Shown in pieces: positions 19,657 through 29,448 of a stretch of DNA of 64,000 nt. This DNA is from Pseudomonadota bacterium (GTDB taxonomy: Bacteria; Pseudomonadota; Alphaproteobacteria; Caulobacterales; Aquidulcibacteraceae). The notes beneath the pieces were generated by a model. That model did not search any database, was not told the origin of the DNA, and saw only the letters and a list, made by a program, of their open reading frames with translations. Position 1 is the first letter of the stretch. The number at the start of each line of letters is the position of its first letter. A program made the position numbers and the translations under genes. Where the stretch lies: the NCBI GenBank assembly GCA_020161405.1, contig JAIUOD010000003.1:343392-407391 (forward strand). Reading direction: 5' to 3'.

Positions 19657-20027
19657 CAGATGGTCTATAAGCCGGGTTCTGTATCCATTGCTGGATGGCG
19701 ATTATTCATCTTGGATAAGGATTACCCCTTACCTCACGCGACCTACCCGAACATCGGCATGCATTTTGCCATTGGTTACCCAAAACGTGTTCCTATTCGG
19801 TCTTGCTCCTGACGGGGTTTACCATGCCTCTATTGTTACCAATAAAGCGGTGGGCTCTTACCCCACCTTTTCACCCTTACCCAATATATTAGGCGGTTTG
19901 TTTTCTGTGGCACTTTCCCTAAAGTCACCTTTGGCGGACATTATCCGCCGTCATTAATGCTTGGAGCCCGGACTTTCCTCACCACCTACCTTTTGGCAAT
20001 TAGTGGTGCAATCGCCCGACCATCTGA
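19657..20027 (-). ncRNA. rnpB: RNase P RNA (bacterial type A)
   Basis: On the minus strand the RNA reads from TCAGATGGTCGGGCGATTGC through the conserved GAGGAAAGTCCGGGCTCC (CR-I), the GTAAGAGCCCACCG region, and ends AACCCGGCTTATAGACCATCTGA, whose ends pair to form P1 (CAGATGGTC with GACCATCTG). The length of about 371 nt fits. It trims the 5' leader of pre-tRNAs as the catalytic subunit of RNase P. No protein-coding frame in this interval is credible. Confidence 0.97.
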
Positions 20028-20059
20028 TAATGATAAAATGGCTTATTTACTTAGTAATA

Positions 20060-20947
20060 TCAAGCAGGCGAAACAATTTTTGCCAGTCTTTCGATTTTAC
20101 CCAAAGTATCGACATCAAGAAGCCCCATAACATCACTTTGTCTAAAACGTCTTTGGAAGGCGACTAATACAGGCGTAAAATCAAGGTCATAAATACCATT
20201 TAAATTAACGCCATAACCAATCATTTTTAGGCCTTTTTGGGCACGTAAAACATAATCATTAGATGTGCCGATAAGACTTGCAAGAATAGTTTTATCATTA
20301 TCTTCTTTGGAGTGTGGAATATTTAATGAAATTCCCCTGTCCGCAAATTTTTGCCAAGGGAATTTTTCACCAGGGTCAAGTTTTCTTTTTGGCGCCCAAT
20401 CTGCGTGACCAATAATATGCTGTTTATCAAGGCCGTGGCGTTTTTTTATTTGTTCAACTAACCACATTACAGAATTTATTTGCGCAACTGGAAAATCAGG
20501 AATGCCAAAATCATGACCACCATTGGCAATTTCAATACCGATTGAGTGTGAATTCATATCTTTTACACCAGCATAATCGCCGCCACCTGCATGCCACGCA
20601 CGCTTACTTTCATCAACCAATTGGAAAATACGCCCGTCATCATAAACCAAATAATGCGCTGAAACACGATGTAAATTTGGCGGTGGTGCAACAACACTAC
20701 CATCAGGGTTTGGTTTAGGAACCTGAACAACATCATTATTATAATTAACGCGCCTTGGATCTTTATCACATAATAATTTTAGCGCCGCCTCTTGGCTTTT
20801 CATACCTGTATAATGAAGGATTACAAACCTTATAATACCATTTCTTTCATCAAAATTTGGTGATGGGTTTTGTATTATTTCATACTTTTCTTCGACGCTT
20901 TTATGCATTCGCTTTGGCTTTGGTGCATGGGTAGAAAATGGTATCAT
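20060..20947 (-). CDS. N-acetylmuramoyl-L-alanine amidase (Amidase_2 + peptidoglycan-binding domain)
   Basis: 295 residues. The amidase_2 (AmpD/AmiD-like) domain covers about residues 38-200, with zinc ligands likely H45 (FVILHYTG), the His of WHAGGGDYAG or of IGHADWAP, and the Asp of KLDPGEKFPW; GIEIAN supplies the catalytic Glu. A C-terminal PG_binding_1 domain follows (about 225-290, RAQKGLKMIGYGV). It cleaves the lactyl-amide bond between MurNAc and the stem peptide in cell-wall recycling or remodelling. No convincing signal peptide is visible, so the compartment is uncertain. ATG 20947 overlaps the stop of the upstream transporter (TGATG), indicating translational coupling. Confidence 0.88.
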   Translation of the reverse strand: MIPFSTHAPKPKRMHKSVEEKYEIIQNPSPNFDERNGIIRFVILHYTGMKSQEAALKLLCDKDPRRVNYNNDVVQVPKPNPDGSVVAPPPNLHRVSAHYLVYDDGRIFQLVDESKRAWHAGGGDYAGVKDMNSHSIGIEIANGGHDFGIPDFPVAQINSVMWLVEQIKKRHGLDKQHIIGHADWAPKRKLDPGEKFPWQKFADRGISLNIPHSKEDNDKTILASLIGTSNDYVLRAQKGLKMIGYGVNLNGIYDLDFTPVLVAFQRRFRQSDVMGLLDVDTLGKIERLAKIVSPA

Positions 20948-21831
20948 CAAATTACTTCGTGTTTAGGTGTGTTCATAAATTTTATTGATTTAAAATCAAT
21001 ACTTAGCAGCGTAATTCCAAAAGCACAAATAATTGCCCCTATAAAGATTTTTGGATCAACATGTTCACCAAATACAAACCTTGCAATTAATACAGTCCAA
21101 AATGGTGTTGTCGCAGTATAAGGAACAACTTGGCTTAAATCATATTTTTTCAATAATCTAAAATAAGATGTATGCGCAAAAATTGTAACAAAAAAAACAG
21201 AAAAAAATAATACAGATACAATCTTAAATTCATTAAGCCAAAGATGATGCTCATCTATCCTCTCGGAGAAATAAGAACCAATGGCAACCGGAAAAAACGA
21301 AAAAAGCGATATCCAAGCTTGTAATTTAATTGCGCTAATAGGTTTTACTTTTTTAAGTAAAATATTTCCAAATGCCGTTAATGCAGCCGATGCAAGAACA
21401 TATAATACCCCAATTCCAGGTTTAAAATGAATTGGTTTATATATACTAAGCCATACGCCAATAAACGCAATTATAATGCCCAAAATCCTATATTTTGATG
21501 GGCGCTCACCAAGAAGTATAACACTAAAAACAATACTCATGGGCAAAGACATTTGGCCTAATATAGCCGATATGCTTGATGGTGTAGTTTCAAGGCCATA
21601 ATATAGAAAAACGAAGTTTAAACCGCCCACTAACATCGCGATTAAAAATATTTTGAATATCTCACGCGGGACTGGAAATGCAAAGGGCAATAAAATTATC
21701 GCAACGCTAAAGAAACGACATGCCGCAAAAAACATTGGCGGGGCATCATGCAATGCCCATTGCGTTAATGGAACATTAGCGCCCCAAAACAGGCAACATA
21801 TTAAAATAAGGCCAATGTCAATTATTTTCAT
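20947..21831 (-). CDS. EamA/DMT-family transporter
   Basis: 294 residues made of two EamA repeats, about ten membrane spans (for example GLILICCLFWGANVPLTQW at the start and IFIGAIICAFGITLLSIDF near the end). Drug/metabolite transporters of this type are mostly exporters of amino acids or other small metabolites; the substrate cannot be predicted here. The stop overlaps the amidase start (TGATG), so the two are in one operon. Confidence 0.85.
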   Translation of the reverse strand: MKIIDIGLILICCLFWGANVPLTQWALHDAPPMFFAACRFFSVAIILLPFAFPVPREIFKIFLIAMLVGGLNFVFLYYGLETTPSSISAILGQMSLPMSIVFSVILLGERPSKYRILGIIIAFIGVWLSIYKPIHFKPGIGVLYVLASAALTAFGNILLKKVKPISAIKLQAWISLFSFFPVAIGSYFSERIDEHHLWLNEFKIVSVLFFSVFFVTIFAHTSYFRLLKKYDLSQVVPYTATTPFWTVLIARFVFGEHVDPKIFIGAIICAFGITLLSIDFKSIKFMNTPKHEVI

Positions 21832-21871
21832 TAAATCAATCTTGCCATATTTTTTTCAATTTACCACTTAG

Positions 21872-22570
21872 TTAGGTGCTTAAATTATTTCTTTGCGATC
21901 TTATTTTTGCATAAGCAGCATTAGCTAAAGCAGTTTGTTCATTAGCAATGCGAAGAAATTCTTTTGGTTCCCCGCGCGCAATAAAATTATCAGGATGATT
22001 TTGCGTTACAATTTTAAGCCATGCAGACTTGATTTTAGCATCATCATCTTCTTCATGAACCCCAAGTACGACATAAGGGTTAAGGTTTTCTTCTTTTATA
22101 AATAATTGCGATACCCTTGAATAATCACTTTCTGTCAGGCCAAGATTTTGCGAAACAGAAAATAAAAAATCCTTTTCAACTGCCTTAATTTGACCATCGG
22201 CAGCCGCAACAAGAAATAAAATTGCTAAAATATCCATTTTTAATACTCGATTTTGTGGGTATTTACGGGCAATTTTTTTCGCATAACTTTCATAACCCAA
22301 CACACTTGATCCCGCTAATGAGAATAATTTATCAATAATAATTTCATCCTTGGGATTTATAGGAAATGCGGCACGAAATGCCTGGGCTTCTTCTATAGTT
22401 GTTATGCCATCTGCTTTCGCCATTTTTGCAGCAAGTGCAACAATTGACGATGCAAAATCAATATCCATCTGTTCTGAATTTATTATTAGTGCCCGACTAT
22501 CGCTTGGCTTTTTGTTCGTGGGCCAAAATAGCGTTACAGCCTTGGCAAAAATATCTCTCCAGATTGACAT
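21872..22570 (-). CDS. DjlA-like co-chaperone (TerB domain + C-terminal J domain)
   Basis: 232 residues. A helical TerB-like domain spans about residues 35-150 (KMAKADGITTIEE, LVAAADGQIKAVE, the repeated acidic motifs of the family) and a C-terminal J domain spans about 163-228 with the essential HPD tripeptide at 192-194. It stimulates DnaK ATPase. Classical DjlA has an N-terminal membrane anchor; here the first residues include only a short hydrophobic patch, so membrane attachment is doubtful. It lies 40 bp upstream of the EamA transporter gene on the same strand. Confidence 0.85.
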   Translation of the reverse strand: MSIWRDIFAKAVTLFWPTNKKPSDSRALIINSEQMDIDFASSIVALAAKMAKADGITTIEEAQAFRAAFPINPKDEIIIDKLFSLAGSSVLGYESYAKKIARKYPQNRVLKMDILAILFLVAAADGQIKAVEKDFLFSVSQNLGLTESDYSRVSQLFIKEENLNPYVVLGVHEEDDDAKIKSAWLKIVTQNHPDNFIARGEPKEFLRIANEQTALANAAYAKIRSQRNNLST

Positions 22571-22641
22571 GATTTATATTATCCCATTGAGCAGATATAA
22601 TTCAATAGTAAAATAATAAAAAAATATTCCCTTAATTGGAT

Positions 22642-22661
22642 AATTGGCACACCAATTGCGT
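22642..22661 (+). promoter_or_regulatory. sigma-54-like -24/-12 promoter match, also a perfect dyad
   Basis: TGGCAC (22645-22650), five bases, TTGC (22656-22659) matches the core sigma-54 consensus with correct spacing and orientation for the following gene. The predicted start of transcription would fall at about 22671, on the first ATG of that gene. The same bases form the dyad AATTGG-CACA-CCAATT (22642-22657), so a repressor operator is an alternative reading. Confidence 0.35.
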
Positions 22662-22670
22662 GTATAGGGC

Positions 22671-22958
22671 ATGATAATTGAAACTGTCTCAAATTGGATC
22701 AATGCAAATTATGGTGAACAAAAGACCATGTTCATGATGATTCCGATTGCTACATTCTTATTTTTATCAATTTTTAGCCGTATTACTAGGCCGCGCGATT
22801 ACTCATTAACTAGCCGTCAAACAAAACTTGAAGGTCCAGGTGTTGGCGCCTTTGTTATTGGCTTCCTTGTAATTTTTTGTGTAATAGTCTGCCTGAAAAG
22901 ATATGCAGATGTCGATGTTGTTGAAACTACACAAAATTTTGTAATGCGTTTAATTTGA
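22671..22958 (+). CDS. small membrane protein of unknown function
   Basis: 95 residues, not recognised. Two hydrophobic spans, about residues 21-35 (MMIPIATFLFLSIF) and 57-74 (GVGAFVIGFLVIFCVIVCL), flank a basic, polar loop (RITRPRDYSLTSRQTK). The ATG at 22671 has AGGG almost touching it, which is too close for a normal ribosome site; ATG 22728 (76 residues, GGTGA upstream) is a possible true start and would fit the sigma-54-like promoter better. Its layout, two spans separated by a polar basic loop, is the same as in the next small gene. Confidence 0.6.
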   Translation: MIIETVSNWINANYGEQKTMFMMIPIATFLFLSIFSRITRPRDYSLTSRQTKLEGPGVGAFVIGFLVIFCVIVCLKRYADVDVVETTQNFVMRLI

Positions 22959-23017
22959 TTAAAAAAACTTTTTATTCACCAGTTTTTGCTAATATGTAAA
23001 AAAAGGTGGGGGAAAAC

Positions 23018-23320
23018 ATGTTTTTTGCTGAATTATTTCAGAGGATTTCATCAATTGTGGGTGTGCCTGTAAATATTCTTATTATTGTTCCACTTGTATT
23101 AGCTTTATCATTTCACATCATAAAAAAGAGTGAAAACACGAAAAATTTTGCCACCTACTCACGTAGCAAAATGGAACGAAAATATTTGCATCAGAAAAAT
23201 GATTCAGTTGCAATTCTATCTTTGGCACTATTGATAGTTTCTGGTTACGTGTCTTATGTGACCTTTCAGACACGCAATATACCAAAAATTGAAATTGAAA
23301 ATTTACGCCTCAGAAACTAA
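23018..23320 (+). CDS. small membrane protein of unknown function
   Basis: 100 residues, not recognised. Two spans, about residues 15-34 ([17 protein letters not shown]) and 66-84 ([19 protein letters not shown]), separated by a basic loop ([14 protein letters not shown]). A very strong ribosome site GGTGGGGG (23005-23012) sits 5 nt before ATG 23018, so the earlier in-frame GTG at 23006 is part of that site rather than the start. The 3' end overlaps the metH stop region on the other strand by 4 bp. Confidence 0.65.
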   Translation: MFFAELFQRISSIVGVPVNILIIVPLVLALSFHIIKKSENTKNFATYSRSKMERKYLHQKNDSVAILSLALLIVSGYVSYVTFQTRNIPKIEIENLRLRN

Positions 23321-25965
23321 GCATCATAATTAAGAATTGGTGCAAGCCAACGTTCACAGGTTTTAATATCCCAATTTTTACGATTGGCATAATCTTCAAC
23401 TTGGTCTTTTTCAATTCTACCAACGCCAAAATACTCACTTGAATTATGCGCAAAATATAGACCGCTCACAGATGATGGGGGATTCATTGCCATTGAAGTG
23501 GTAAGTTCAATGCCTGTATTCTTCGTTGCATCAAGAAGCTTGAAAAGTGTAAGTTTTTCAGTGTGATCAGGTTGGGCAGGATAGCCAGCGGCTGGTCGAA
23601 TACCTCGGTATTTTTCACCAATTATATCTTTCACAGATAGATTTTCGTCAGGTGCATAAGCCCAAAATTCTTTACGAACCCTGTAATGAATATGCTCTGC
23701 CAAAGCCTCCGCAAGTCTATCGCATAAAGACTGAAATAAAATTGCCGAATAATCATCATTATTGGCCTTAAATTCCTCGGCCTTATTTACTTCACCAATG
23801 CCAGAAGTAACGGCAAAACCGCCAATATAATCATTCATTCCAATTGGTGCGATATAATCAGAAAGTGCAAAATTAGGTTTTGAGGAATCTTTTTGCATTT
23901 GTTGGCGCAAAGTATGGAAAGTTGCGATTTGGTTTTGGCAAGTTTCATCATCAAAGATTGCGACATCGTCACCAATTTGATTAGCAGGCCAAAAGCCGAT
24001 TACAGCGCGTGCTTTTATCCATTTTTCTGCAACAAGTTTTTCAAGCATTTTTTGCGCATCATTGAATAAATTAGTCGCCGCCTCACCGATTAAATCATCT
24101 TGCAAAATTGCTGGGTATGAACCGGCCAACTGCCACGATGAAAAGAATGGCGTCCAATCAATGAAGGGCACTAAATCATTCAGTGGATAATTATCAAAAA
24201 CCTTGGTTCCAAGAAATTTAGGTTTTACAGGTGAATATTCAAGTTTTGGCGCGTTTGCCCTTGCCTCTGTAAGCGTTGCACGCTTCCTTTTATCTTGGCC
24301 GCTTGCATGGGCAATGCGCGATTTTTCTTGATCTTGTTTAATAGATTTAATAAAATCAGCGCGTTCATCACCTAATAATTTTTGTACTACTGGAACGGCG
24401 CGACTTGCATCACTTACATATAAAGTTACGCCACTAAAGTTTTGTGCAATCTTGACCGCAGTATGGGTTTTCGATGTGGTCGCACCACCAATTAGCAATG
24501 GAATATCTTTTAATCCCGCTTTTTCCATCTCTTGCGCAACATAGCACATTTCATCAAGCGATGGCGTGATAAGACCCGATAGGCCAATTATATCAACTTT
24601 ATGATTAATTGCTTCTTCAATGATTTTCTCGGTCGGAACCATAACGCCCAAATCGACAACCTCAAAACCATTACATTGTAAAACAACGCCCACAATATTC
24701 TTACCAATATCGTGAACATCGCCTTTTACAGTTGCCATAAGGATTTTACCGTTTGACTTACCTACTAGGCCCATTCTTTCTTTTTCTTCTTCAAGATATG
24801 GAATTAAATGGGCAACCGCTTCTTTCATTACACGCGCTGATTTAACAACTTGGGGCAAAAACATTTTTCCTGCGCCAAATAAATCGCCAACCACATTCAT
24901 GCCATCCATTAATGGGCCTTCGATAACATGTAGTGGGCGTTCGCATTCAAGACGGGCTTCTTCTGTATCTTGAACGATAAATTCATTTATGCCTTTAACC
25001 ATTGCATGGGTTAGGCGTTCACGCACTGGTAATTGGCGCCATGATAAATCAGGGCCAGTATCTTTTTTGCTTGCAGCGCCTGCGTATTTTTGGGCTATAT
25101 CAAGTAATCTTTCGGTGGCGTCGTCACGACGATTTAGAATTACATCTTCGCACGCATCGCGTAATTCGGGTTCTATTTCATCATAAATTCCCAATTGCCC
25201 TGCATTAACAATACCCATATCCATGCCGTTTTTGATTGCATGATAAAGGAATACTGTGTGCATAGCCTCACGAACGATTTCATTACCACGGAAAGAGAAT
25301 GAAACATTCGAAACGCCACCCGAAATATGACAATGTGGAAGGCTTTCACGTATAATTCGTGTTGCTTCTATGAAATCTACGGCATAATTATTATGTTCTT
25401 CTATGCCAGTTGCAACGGCGAAAATATTGGGGTCGAAAATTATATCCTCAGGCGGAAAGCCAATTTTATCTACAAGTAAGTGATAAGCGCGCATACAAAT
25501 TTCAACTTTGCGCTGTTTTGTATCCGCCTGCCCTTGTTCGTCAAATGCCATTACGACAGTTGCGGCACCATATTTTTTAATTTTTCGTGCAAGTTCAAGG
25601 AATTTTTCTTCCCCTTCTTTAAGGGAAATTGAATTTACAATCGCCTTTCCTTGGGTGCATTTCAAACCTTGTTCGATAATTTCCCATTTGGAACTATCAA
25701 TCATAAGCGGAATTTTGGCAATGTCAGGTTCGGTTGCAACAAGATTTAAAAATGTGCGCATTGCCTTTACGCCATCAATCATGGCAGCATCAACATTCAC
25801 ATCAAGAATATTTGCCCCGCCATCAACTTGTTGCCTTGCAACCGCAAGTGCACCGACATAATCGTCATTCTCAATAAGTTTACGGAATTTTGCTGAACCT
25901 GTTACGTTTGTTCTTTCGCCAACAATAACAAAGGCGCGTGGTGATAAAATATTTTCTTGGGTCAT
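23317..25965 (-). CDS. metH: methionine synthase, cobalamin-dependent: folate, B12 and reactivation domains
   Basis: 882 residues. It holds the C-terminal three-quarters of MetH: pterin-binding barrel (about 8-270, [18 protein letters not shown]), B12 cap, Rossmann B12 domain with D416-x-H418-x-x-G ([13 protein letters not shown]) where His418 is the lower cobalt ligand, and the AdoMet-binding reactivation domain ([17 protein letters not shown]). It takes methyl from 5-methyl-THF to cobalamin and on to homocysteine, which is bound by the separate upstream polypeptide. Splitting MetH after the homocysteine domain is known in several alphaproteobacteria. Only 3 bp separate the two genes. Confidence 0.95.
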   Translation of the reverse strand: MTQENILSPRAFVIVGERTNVTGSAKFRKLIENDDYVGALAVARQQVDGGANILDVNVDAAMIDGVKAMRTFLNLVATEPDIAKIPLMIDSSKWEIIEQGLKCTQGKAIVNSISLKEGEEKFLELARKIKKYGAATVVMAFDEQGQADTKQRKVEICMRAYHLLVDKIGFPPEDIIFDPNIFAVATGIEEHNNYAVDFIEATRIIRESLPHCHISGGVSNVSFSFRGNEIVREAMHTVFLYHAIKNGMDMGIVNAGQLGIYDEIEPELRDACEDVILNRRDDATERLLDIAQKYAGAASKKDTGPDLSWRQLPVRERLTHAMVKGINEFIVQDTEEARLECERPLHVIEGPLMDGMNVVGDLFGAGKMFLPQVVKSARVMKEAVAHLIPYLEEEKERMGLVGKSNGKILMATVKGDVHDIGKNIVGVVLQCNGFEVVDLGVMVPTEKIIEEAINHKVDIIGLSGLITPSLDEMCYVAQEMEKAGLKDIPLLIGGATTSKTHTAVKIAQNFSGVTLYVSDASRAVPVVQKLLGDERADFIKSIKQDQEKSRIAHASGQDKRKRATLTEARANAPKLEYSPVKPKFLGTKVFDNYPLNDLVPFIDWTPFFSSWQLAGSYPAILQDDLIGEAATNLFNDAQKMLEKLVAEKWIKARAVIGFWPANQIGDDVAIFDDETCQNQIATFHTLRQQMQKDSSKPNFALSDYIAPIGMNDYIGGFAVTSGIGEVNKAEEFKANNDDYSAILFQSLCDRLAEALAEHIHYRVRKEFWAYAPDENLSVKDIIGEKYRGIRPAAGYPAQPDHTEKLTLFKLLDATKNTGIELTTSMAMNPPSSVSGLYFAHNSSEYFGVGRIEKDQVEDYANRKNWDIKTCERWLAPILNYDA

Positions 25966-25968
25966 AAT

Positions 25969-27036
25969 CTATGCATGTACAAAAGGTTCAAGGCCAGAAA
26001 GGCGAAGTGCGGTTTCGTGTTGTGGGATTTGACGCGGTTTCTTACCTTCAACCCCGTGTGCAATATGTTTAATATGATCAGGTGTTGTGCCGCAGCAGCC
26101 ACCAACAATATTCACCATGCCATCAAGTGCCCAATGCGAAATCACATCACACATATCCTGCGGTGTTTCATCATAGCCGCCAAAGGCATTTGGAAGGCCA
26201 GCATTTGGGTGGCACGAAATTTTAGTTTCGGCAACACGCGCCAAATCCGCTAAAAACGCACGCATCTGCTTTGGCCCTAATGCGCAATTAAGGCCAATTG
26301 ACCATGGATTTGCATGACGCACACTATTATAAAACGCCTCAACGGTTTGCCCCGATAAAGTACGCCCCGACATATCGGTAATTGTTCCAGAAATCATAAT
26401 TGGCAATTGTTCACCGATTTCGTCAAAAATTTCTTCAGCCGCATAAATTGCCGCTTTGGCATTCAATGTGTCGGTTATAGTTTCAATCAAAAGAACATCG
26501 GAACCGCCATCAATAAGACCGCGTATCTGCTCTTTAAAAGCTGCCATCATTGTATCAAAATCAATATCCCTGAATGCAGGATCATCAACTTTTGGTGATA
26601 AAGACAATAATTTTGTAGTTGGGCCAATTGAACCAGCAACTAATTTTGGGCTTTCTCTGGTTTCATATTTATCAGCCGCAAGACGCGCGATTTTCGCGGC
26701 CTCTCTATTCATTTCATATGAAATATCTTCCATCCCATAATCAGCCTGCGAAACGCGCTGCGCGCCGAAAGTATTGGTTTCAACAATATCAATACCAGCA
26801 GCAAAGTAATTTTCGTGAAGTTTTTGGATTGCATCTGGCTGTGTAATAACCAAAAGGTCATTATTGCCTTTTTGCGATATTTTCACATCTTTAAAACGTT
26901 CACCGCGAAAATCATCCTCATTAAATCCAAGACCTTGAATAAGCGAACCCATAGCGCCATCAAGCACTAAGATTTTGGTTTTTGCTAATTCCTCAATAGC
27001 TATGAAACGTTCTTTTCGTGAATTAAAAATTGCCAT
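25969..27036 (-). CDS. metH: methionine synthase, homocysteine S-methyltransferase domain (separate subunit)
   Basis: 355 residues. Stand-alone homocysteine-binding barrel of MetH (LVLDGAMGSLIQ near the start), with zinc-ligand cysteines in GLNCALGPKQMR and the C-terminal pair NIVGGCCGTTP. In E. coli the same domain is the N-terminus of a single 1,200-residue chain. It works with the product of the next gene to make methionine. It overlaps metF by one base (stop/start) and is followed 3 bp later by the second metH piece, so the three genes are one transcript. Confidence 0.95.
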   Translation of the reverse strand: MAIFNSRKERFIAIEELAKTKILVLDGAMGSLIQGLGFNEDDFRGERFKDVKISQKGNNDLLVITQPDAIQKLHENYFAAGIDIVETNTFGAQRVSQADYGMEDISYEMNREAAKIARLAADKYETRESPKLVAGSIGPTTKLLSLSPKVDDPAFRDIDFDTMMAAFKEQIRGLIDGGSDVLLIETITDTLNAKAAIYAAEEIFDEIGEQLPIMISGTITDMSGRTLSGQTVEAFYNSVRHANPWSIGLNCALGPKQMRAFLADLARVAETKISCHPNAGLPNAFGGYDETPQDMCDVISHWALDGMVNIVGGCCGTTPDHIKHIAHGVEGKKPRQIPQHETALRLSGLEPFVHA

Positions 27037-27896
27037 TATATTTTCTCTTTTGCCTTTACACCAAGGCGACGGCAGGTTGCCAAACTAAGTGCGGCTTTAT
27101 TTAAAGTATAAAAATGAAAGTCTTTAACGCCTTCGCCCTGAAGCTTTGTGCATAAATCACTAGCAACTGATGCTGCGACTAAGTCACGAACTTCGGGACT
27201 ATCATCAAGGCCATTAAAGGCTTCACTAAACCATTGCGGGATTTCAGTATTACATGCTTGCGCCATGCGCATATAACCTTTGACCGAACCAACTGGCATA
27301 ATCCCTGGTAATAATGGAATATTGATACCAGCCTTGGTTGCTGCATCCCTAAAGCGTAAATATTTATCAGCCTCACAAAAAAATTGTGAAATAGCACGAT
27401 TTGCTCCTGCATCTATTTTTGCTTTTAAAACATCAATATCGTGATCAAGACTTGGGGATTCAGGGTGTTTTTCAGGGTAAAAACTAACTGAAATGTCAAA
27501 GTCCGCAATTCTCTTTGCAGCTTTCACAACTTCGGTGGCATTATTATATCCATTTGGGCGCGGGATAAACTTTGTACCAACACCTGATGGCGGGTCACCG
27601 CGTAATGCAACAATGCTTTTTACGCCTGATGCCCAATATTCACGTAAAACCGCATCGACTTCATCGCTACTTGCATCAACACATGTCAGGTGTGCGGCGG
27701 GCTTAAGATTGGTTTCTTTAAGAATTCTATTTACTGTTCTATGCGTTCTTTCGCGTGTTGAACCGCCCGCACCGTATGTTACCGATACAAATTCTGGCGA
27801 TAATGGGGCAAGCAAATTTATGCTTTCCCATAATTTTTCTTCCATAATCTCAGTTTTGGGCGGAAAGAATTCAAAAGATATTCTTAAGTCAGTCAT
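27036..27896 (-). CDS. metF: methylenetetrahydrofolate reductase
   Basis: 286 residues. FAD-dependent reduction of 5,10-methylene-THF to 5-methyl-THF, the methyl donor for MetH. Family marks are SFEFFPPKT at the N-terminus, VTYGAGGSTR, ALRGDPPSG and the FAD-contact region AISQFFCEADKY. It overlaps the upstream regulator gene by 4 bp and the metH gene downstream by 1 bp, a tightly coupled operon. Confidence 0.95.
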   Translation of the reverse strand: MTDLRISFEFFPPKTEIMEEKLWESINLLAPLSPEFVSVTYGAGGSTRERTHRTVNRILKETNLKPAAHLTCVDASSDEVDAVLREYWASGVKSIVALRGDPPSGVGTKFIPRPNGYNNATEVVKAAKRIADFDISVSFYPEKHPESPSLDHDIDVLKAKIDAGANRAISQFFCEADKYLRFRDAATKAGINIPLLPGIMPVGSVKGYMRMAQACNTEIPQWFSEAFNGLDDSPEVRDLVAASVASDLCTKLQGEGVKDFHFYTLNKAALSLATCRRLGVKAKEKI

Positions 27897-28897
27897 ACAA
27901 ATTCTCTATTATTATTTATTGGTGTATCTATTTTTATAGTTTTTGGTCGCATTTTAAATTTCATGACATGCACGTTCAAAAGTGGCTTGTCAGTATTTTT
28001 TGTTGATTGTGTGCCCCCAACTAATTGACCATCGATAAATTCGAAACCACAATCATCACACCATTTTTGAATTTCTTGATTAGTAAAACCAAGGCGCTTA
28101 TGGCCGTGTTTATCGCGCAATTCTTCAAACTGATGTGGTGCAAAATCGGCAATCAACAATATGCCGTTTGATTTTATTACGCGCGCAGCTTCTTTTAGCG
28201 CATCACGTGGATCATCTAAATAATGTAGAACTTGATGAATTGTTATTAAATCTGCGACATTATCTTCATATGGAAGATTAAAAATATCCCCCATACGAAT
28301 TGAAATATTCGCGCCCTTTATTTCATCAAGGCGCGAACGTGCAAGGGCAAGCATAGAACGGCTTTTATCAATCCCCTCAGAACGTTTGGTTTGCCCCGAA
28401 AATAAATCTAATATTTTGCCTGTGCCGGCACCCAAATCAATATGAAATTCGAATTCTGATTTTTTTACTAATGATAATAACGCATCTTCAACCAATTTTT
28501 CAGGTTGTTGAAGTTTGCGTAAACTTTCCCATTCGGGCGCAATTGCATCAAAATAGTTTTGTGCCGCAATTTCGCGTGCTTTGCGTATGTCTGCTAATTT
28601 ATGTGTATCTTTTGAAATAATATAATCGTCAGCGGCAATGGCTTCAATTATTGGATTTATTATCGATAATAGTTTTGGATCAGATGATAATTTTGCAAAT
28701 ACCCATGAGCCTTCGGCACGCTTTTCAATTATACCTGCTTCAGCAAGTAATTTAATATGGCGCGAAACACGTGGTTGACTTTGACCCAACACATTTGAAA
28801 TCTCTTGCGCGGCAAGTTCACCTTGCGCTAAAAGCGCAATTATGCGAAGTCTTGTATCTTCGCCAGCGGCTTTTAAAATTTCAATTACTTCTTTCAA
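27893..28897 (-). CDS. ArsR-type regulator fused to a SAM-dependent methyltransferase domain
   Basis: 334 residues. ArsR winged helix at residues 1-85 (AAQEISNVLGQSQPRVSRHIKLLAEAGI), then a class I methyltransferase fold from about 135 (FHIDLGAGTGKILDLF, motif I; IRMGDIFNLPYEDN; ILLIADFAPH). This fusion is common upstream of metF in alphaproteobacteria and is related to the SahR group that controls methionine-cycle genes, with SAM or SAH as the presumed ligand. The start is TTG 28897, supported by GAGGTG 6 nt upstream and by the lack of a better codon. It heads the metF-metH operon. Confidence 0.85.
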   Translation of the reverse strand: MKEVIEILKAAGEDTRLRIIALLAQGELAAQEISNVLGQSQPRVSRHIKLLAEAGIIEKRAEGSWVFAKLSSDPKLLSIINPIIEAIAADDYIISKDTHKLADIRKAREIAAQNYFDAIAPEWESLRKLQQPEKLVEDALLSLVKKSEFEFHIDLGAGTGKILDLFSGQTKRSEGIDKSRSMLALARSRLDEIKGANISIRMGDIFNLPYEDNVADLITIHQVLHYLDDPRDALKEAARVIKSNGILLIADFAPHQFEELRDKHGHKRLGFTNQEIQKWCDDCGFEFIDGQLVGGTQSTKNTDKPLLNVHVMKFKMRPKTIKIDTPINNNREFV

Positions 28898-28921
28898 ATC
28901 ACACCTCGAAAATCATTTCAA

Positions 28922-28943
28922 CATATAAACATATCTTTATATG
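28922..28943. promoter_or_regulatory. probable operator of the methionine-cycle operon
   Basis: Perfect 8-bp dyad CATATAAA / TTTATATG around a 6-bp centre, 25 bp upstream of the regulator's start codon. Position and symmetry fit autoregulation by the ArsR-type protein encoded first in the operon. Confidence 0.55.
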
Positions 28944-29010
28944 ATTTGGCAAGCGAAAAATACCTGTAAAAACCTAATGCACAATTTACAAAGCATATTA
29001 TTGCTTCTTT

Positions 29011-29448
29011 ATGTCAAAAAAACTTGTTGAAATTTTTACTGATGGTGCATGTTCTGGTAATCCTGGACCTGGTGGTTGGGGTGCAATATTACGTTATGGC
29101 GATAAAGAGCGTGAACTTTCGGGTGGAGAAAAAGATACAACCAATAATCGCATGGAATTAATGGCCGCAATTATTGCACTTGAAACCCTTAAAGAGCCTT
29201 GTGAAGTTTCACTAACTACTGACAGTAAATATGTGATGGACGGCATTACAAAATGGATTTTTGGTTGGAAAAAGAAAAATTGGAAAAAAGCCGATAATAA
29301 GCCAGTTTTAAACGCCGATTTATGGCAAAGACTTGATGTTGCAAACGCGCGGCATAAAGTTAATTGGAATTGGGTTAAAGGACATGCAGGACATGCTGAA
29401 AATGAGCGTTGCGATGAATTGGCAAGAATGGCGATAAAGGCTTTATAA
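29011..29448 (+). CDS. rnhA: ribonuclease HI
   Basis: 145 residues. Degrades RNA in RNA-DNA hybrids (R-loops, primers). The metal-binding active-site set D11, E49, D71, D135 is complete ([36 protein letters not shown]), with H125 in the KGHAGH loop. Its basic handle region [12 protein letters not shown] is present. It is divergent from the methionine operon, and its stop overlaps the start of the next gene by one base (TAATG). Confidence 0.96.
   Translation: MSKKLVEIFTDGACSGNPGPGGWGAILRYGDKERELSGGEKDTTNNRMELMAAIIALETLKEPCEVSLTTDSKYVMDGITKWIFGWKKKNWKKADNKPVLNADLWQRLDVANARHKVNWNWVKGHAGHAENERCDELARMAIKAL

Noticed and set aside
19627-20167. Short plus-strand open frames at 19.6-20.2 kb
   Set aside because: They run across the RNase P RNA gene, whose conserved core is on the opposite strand.
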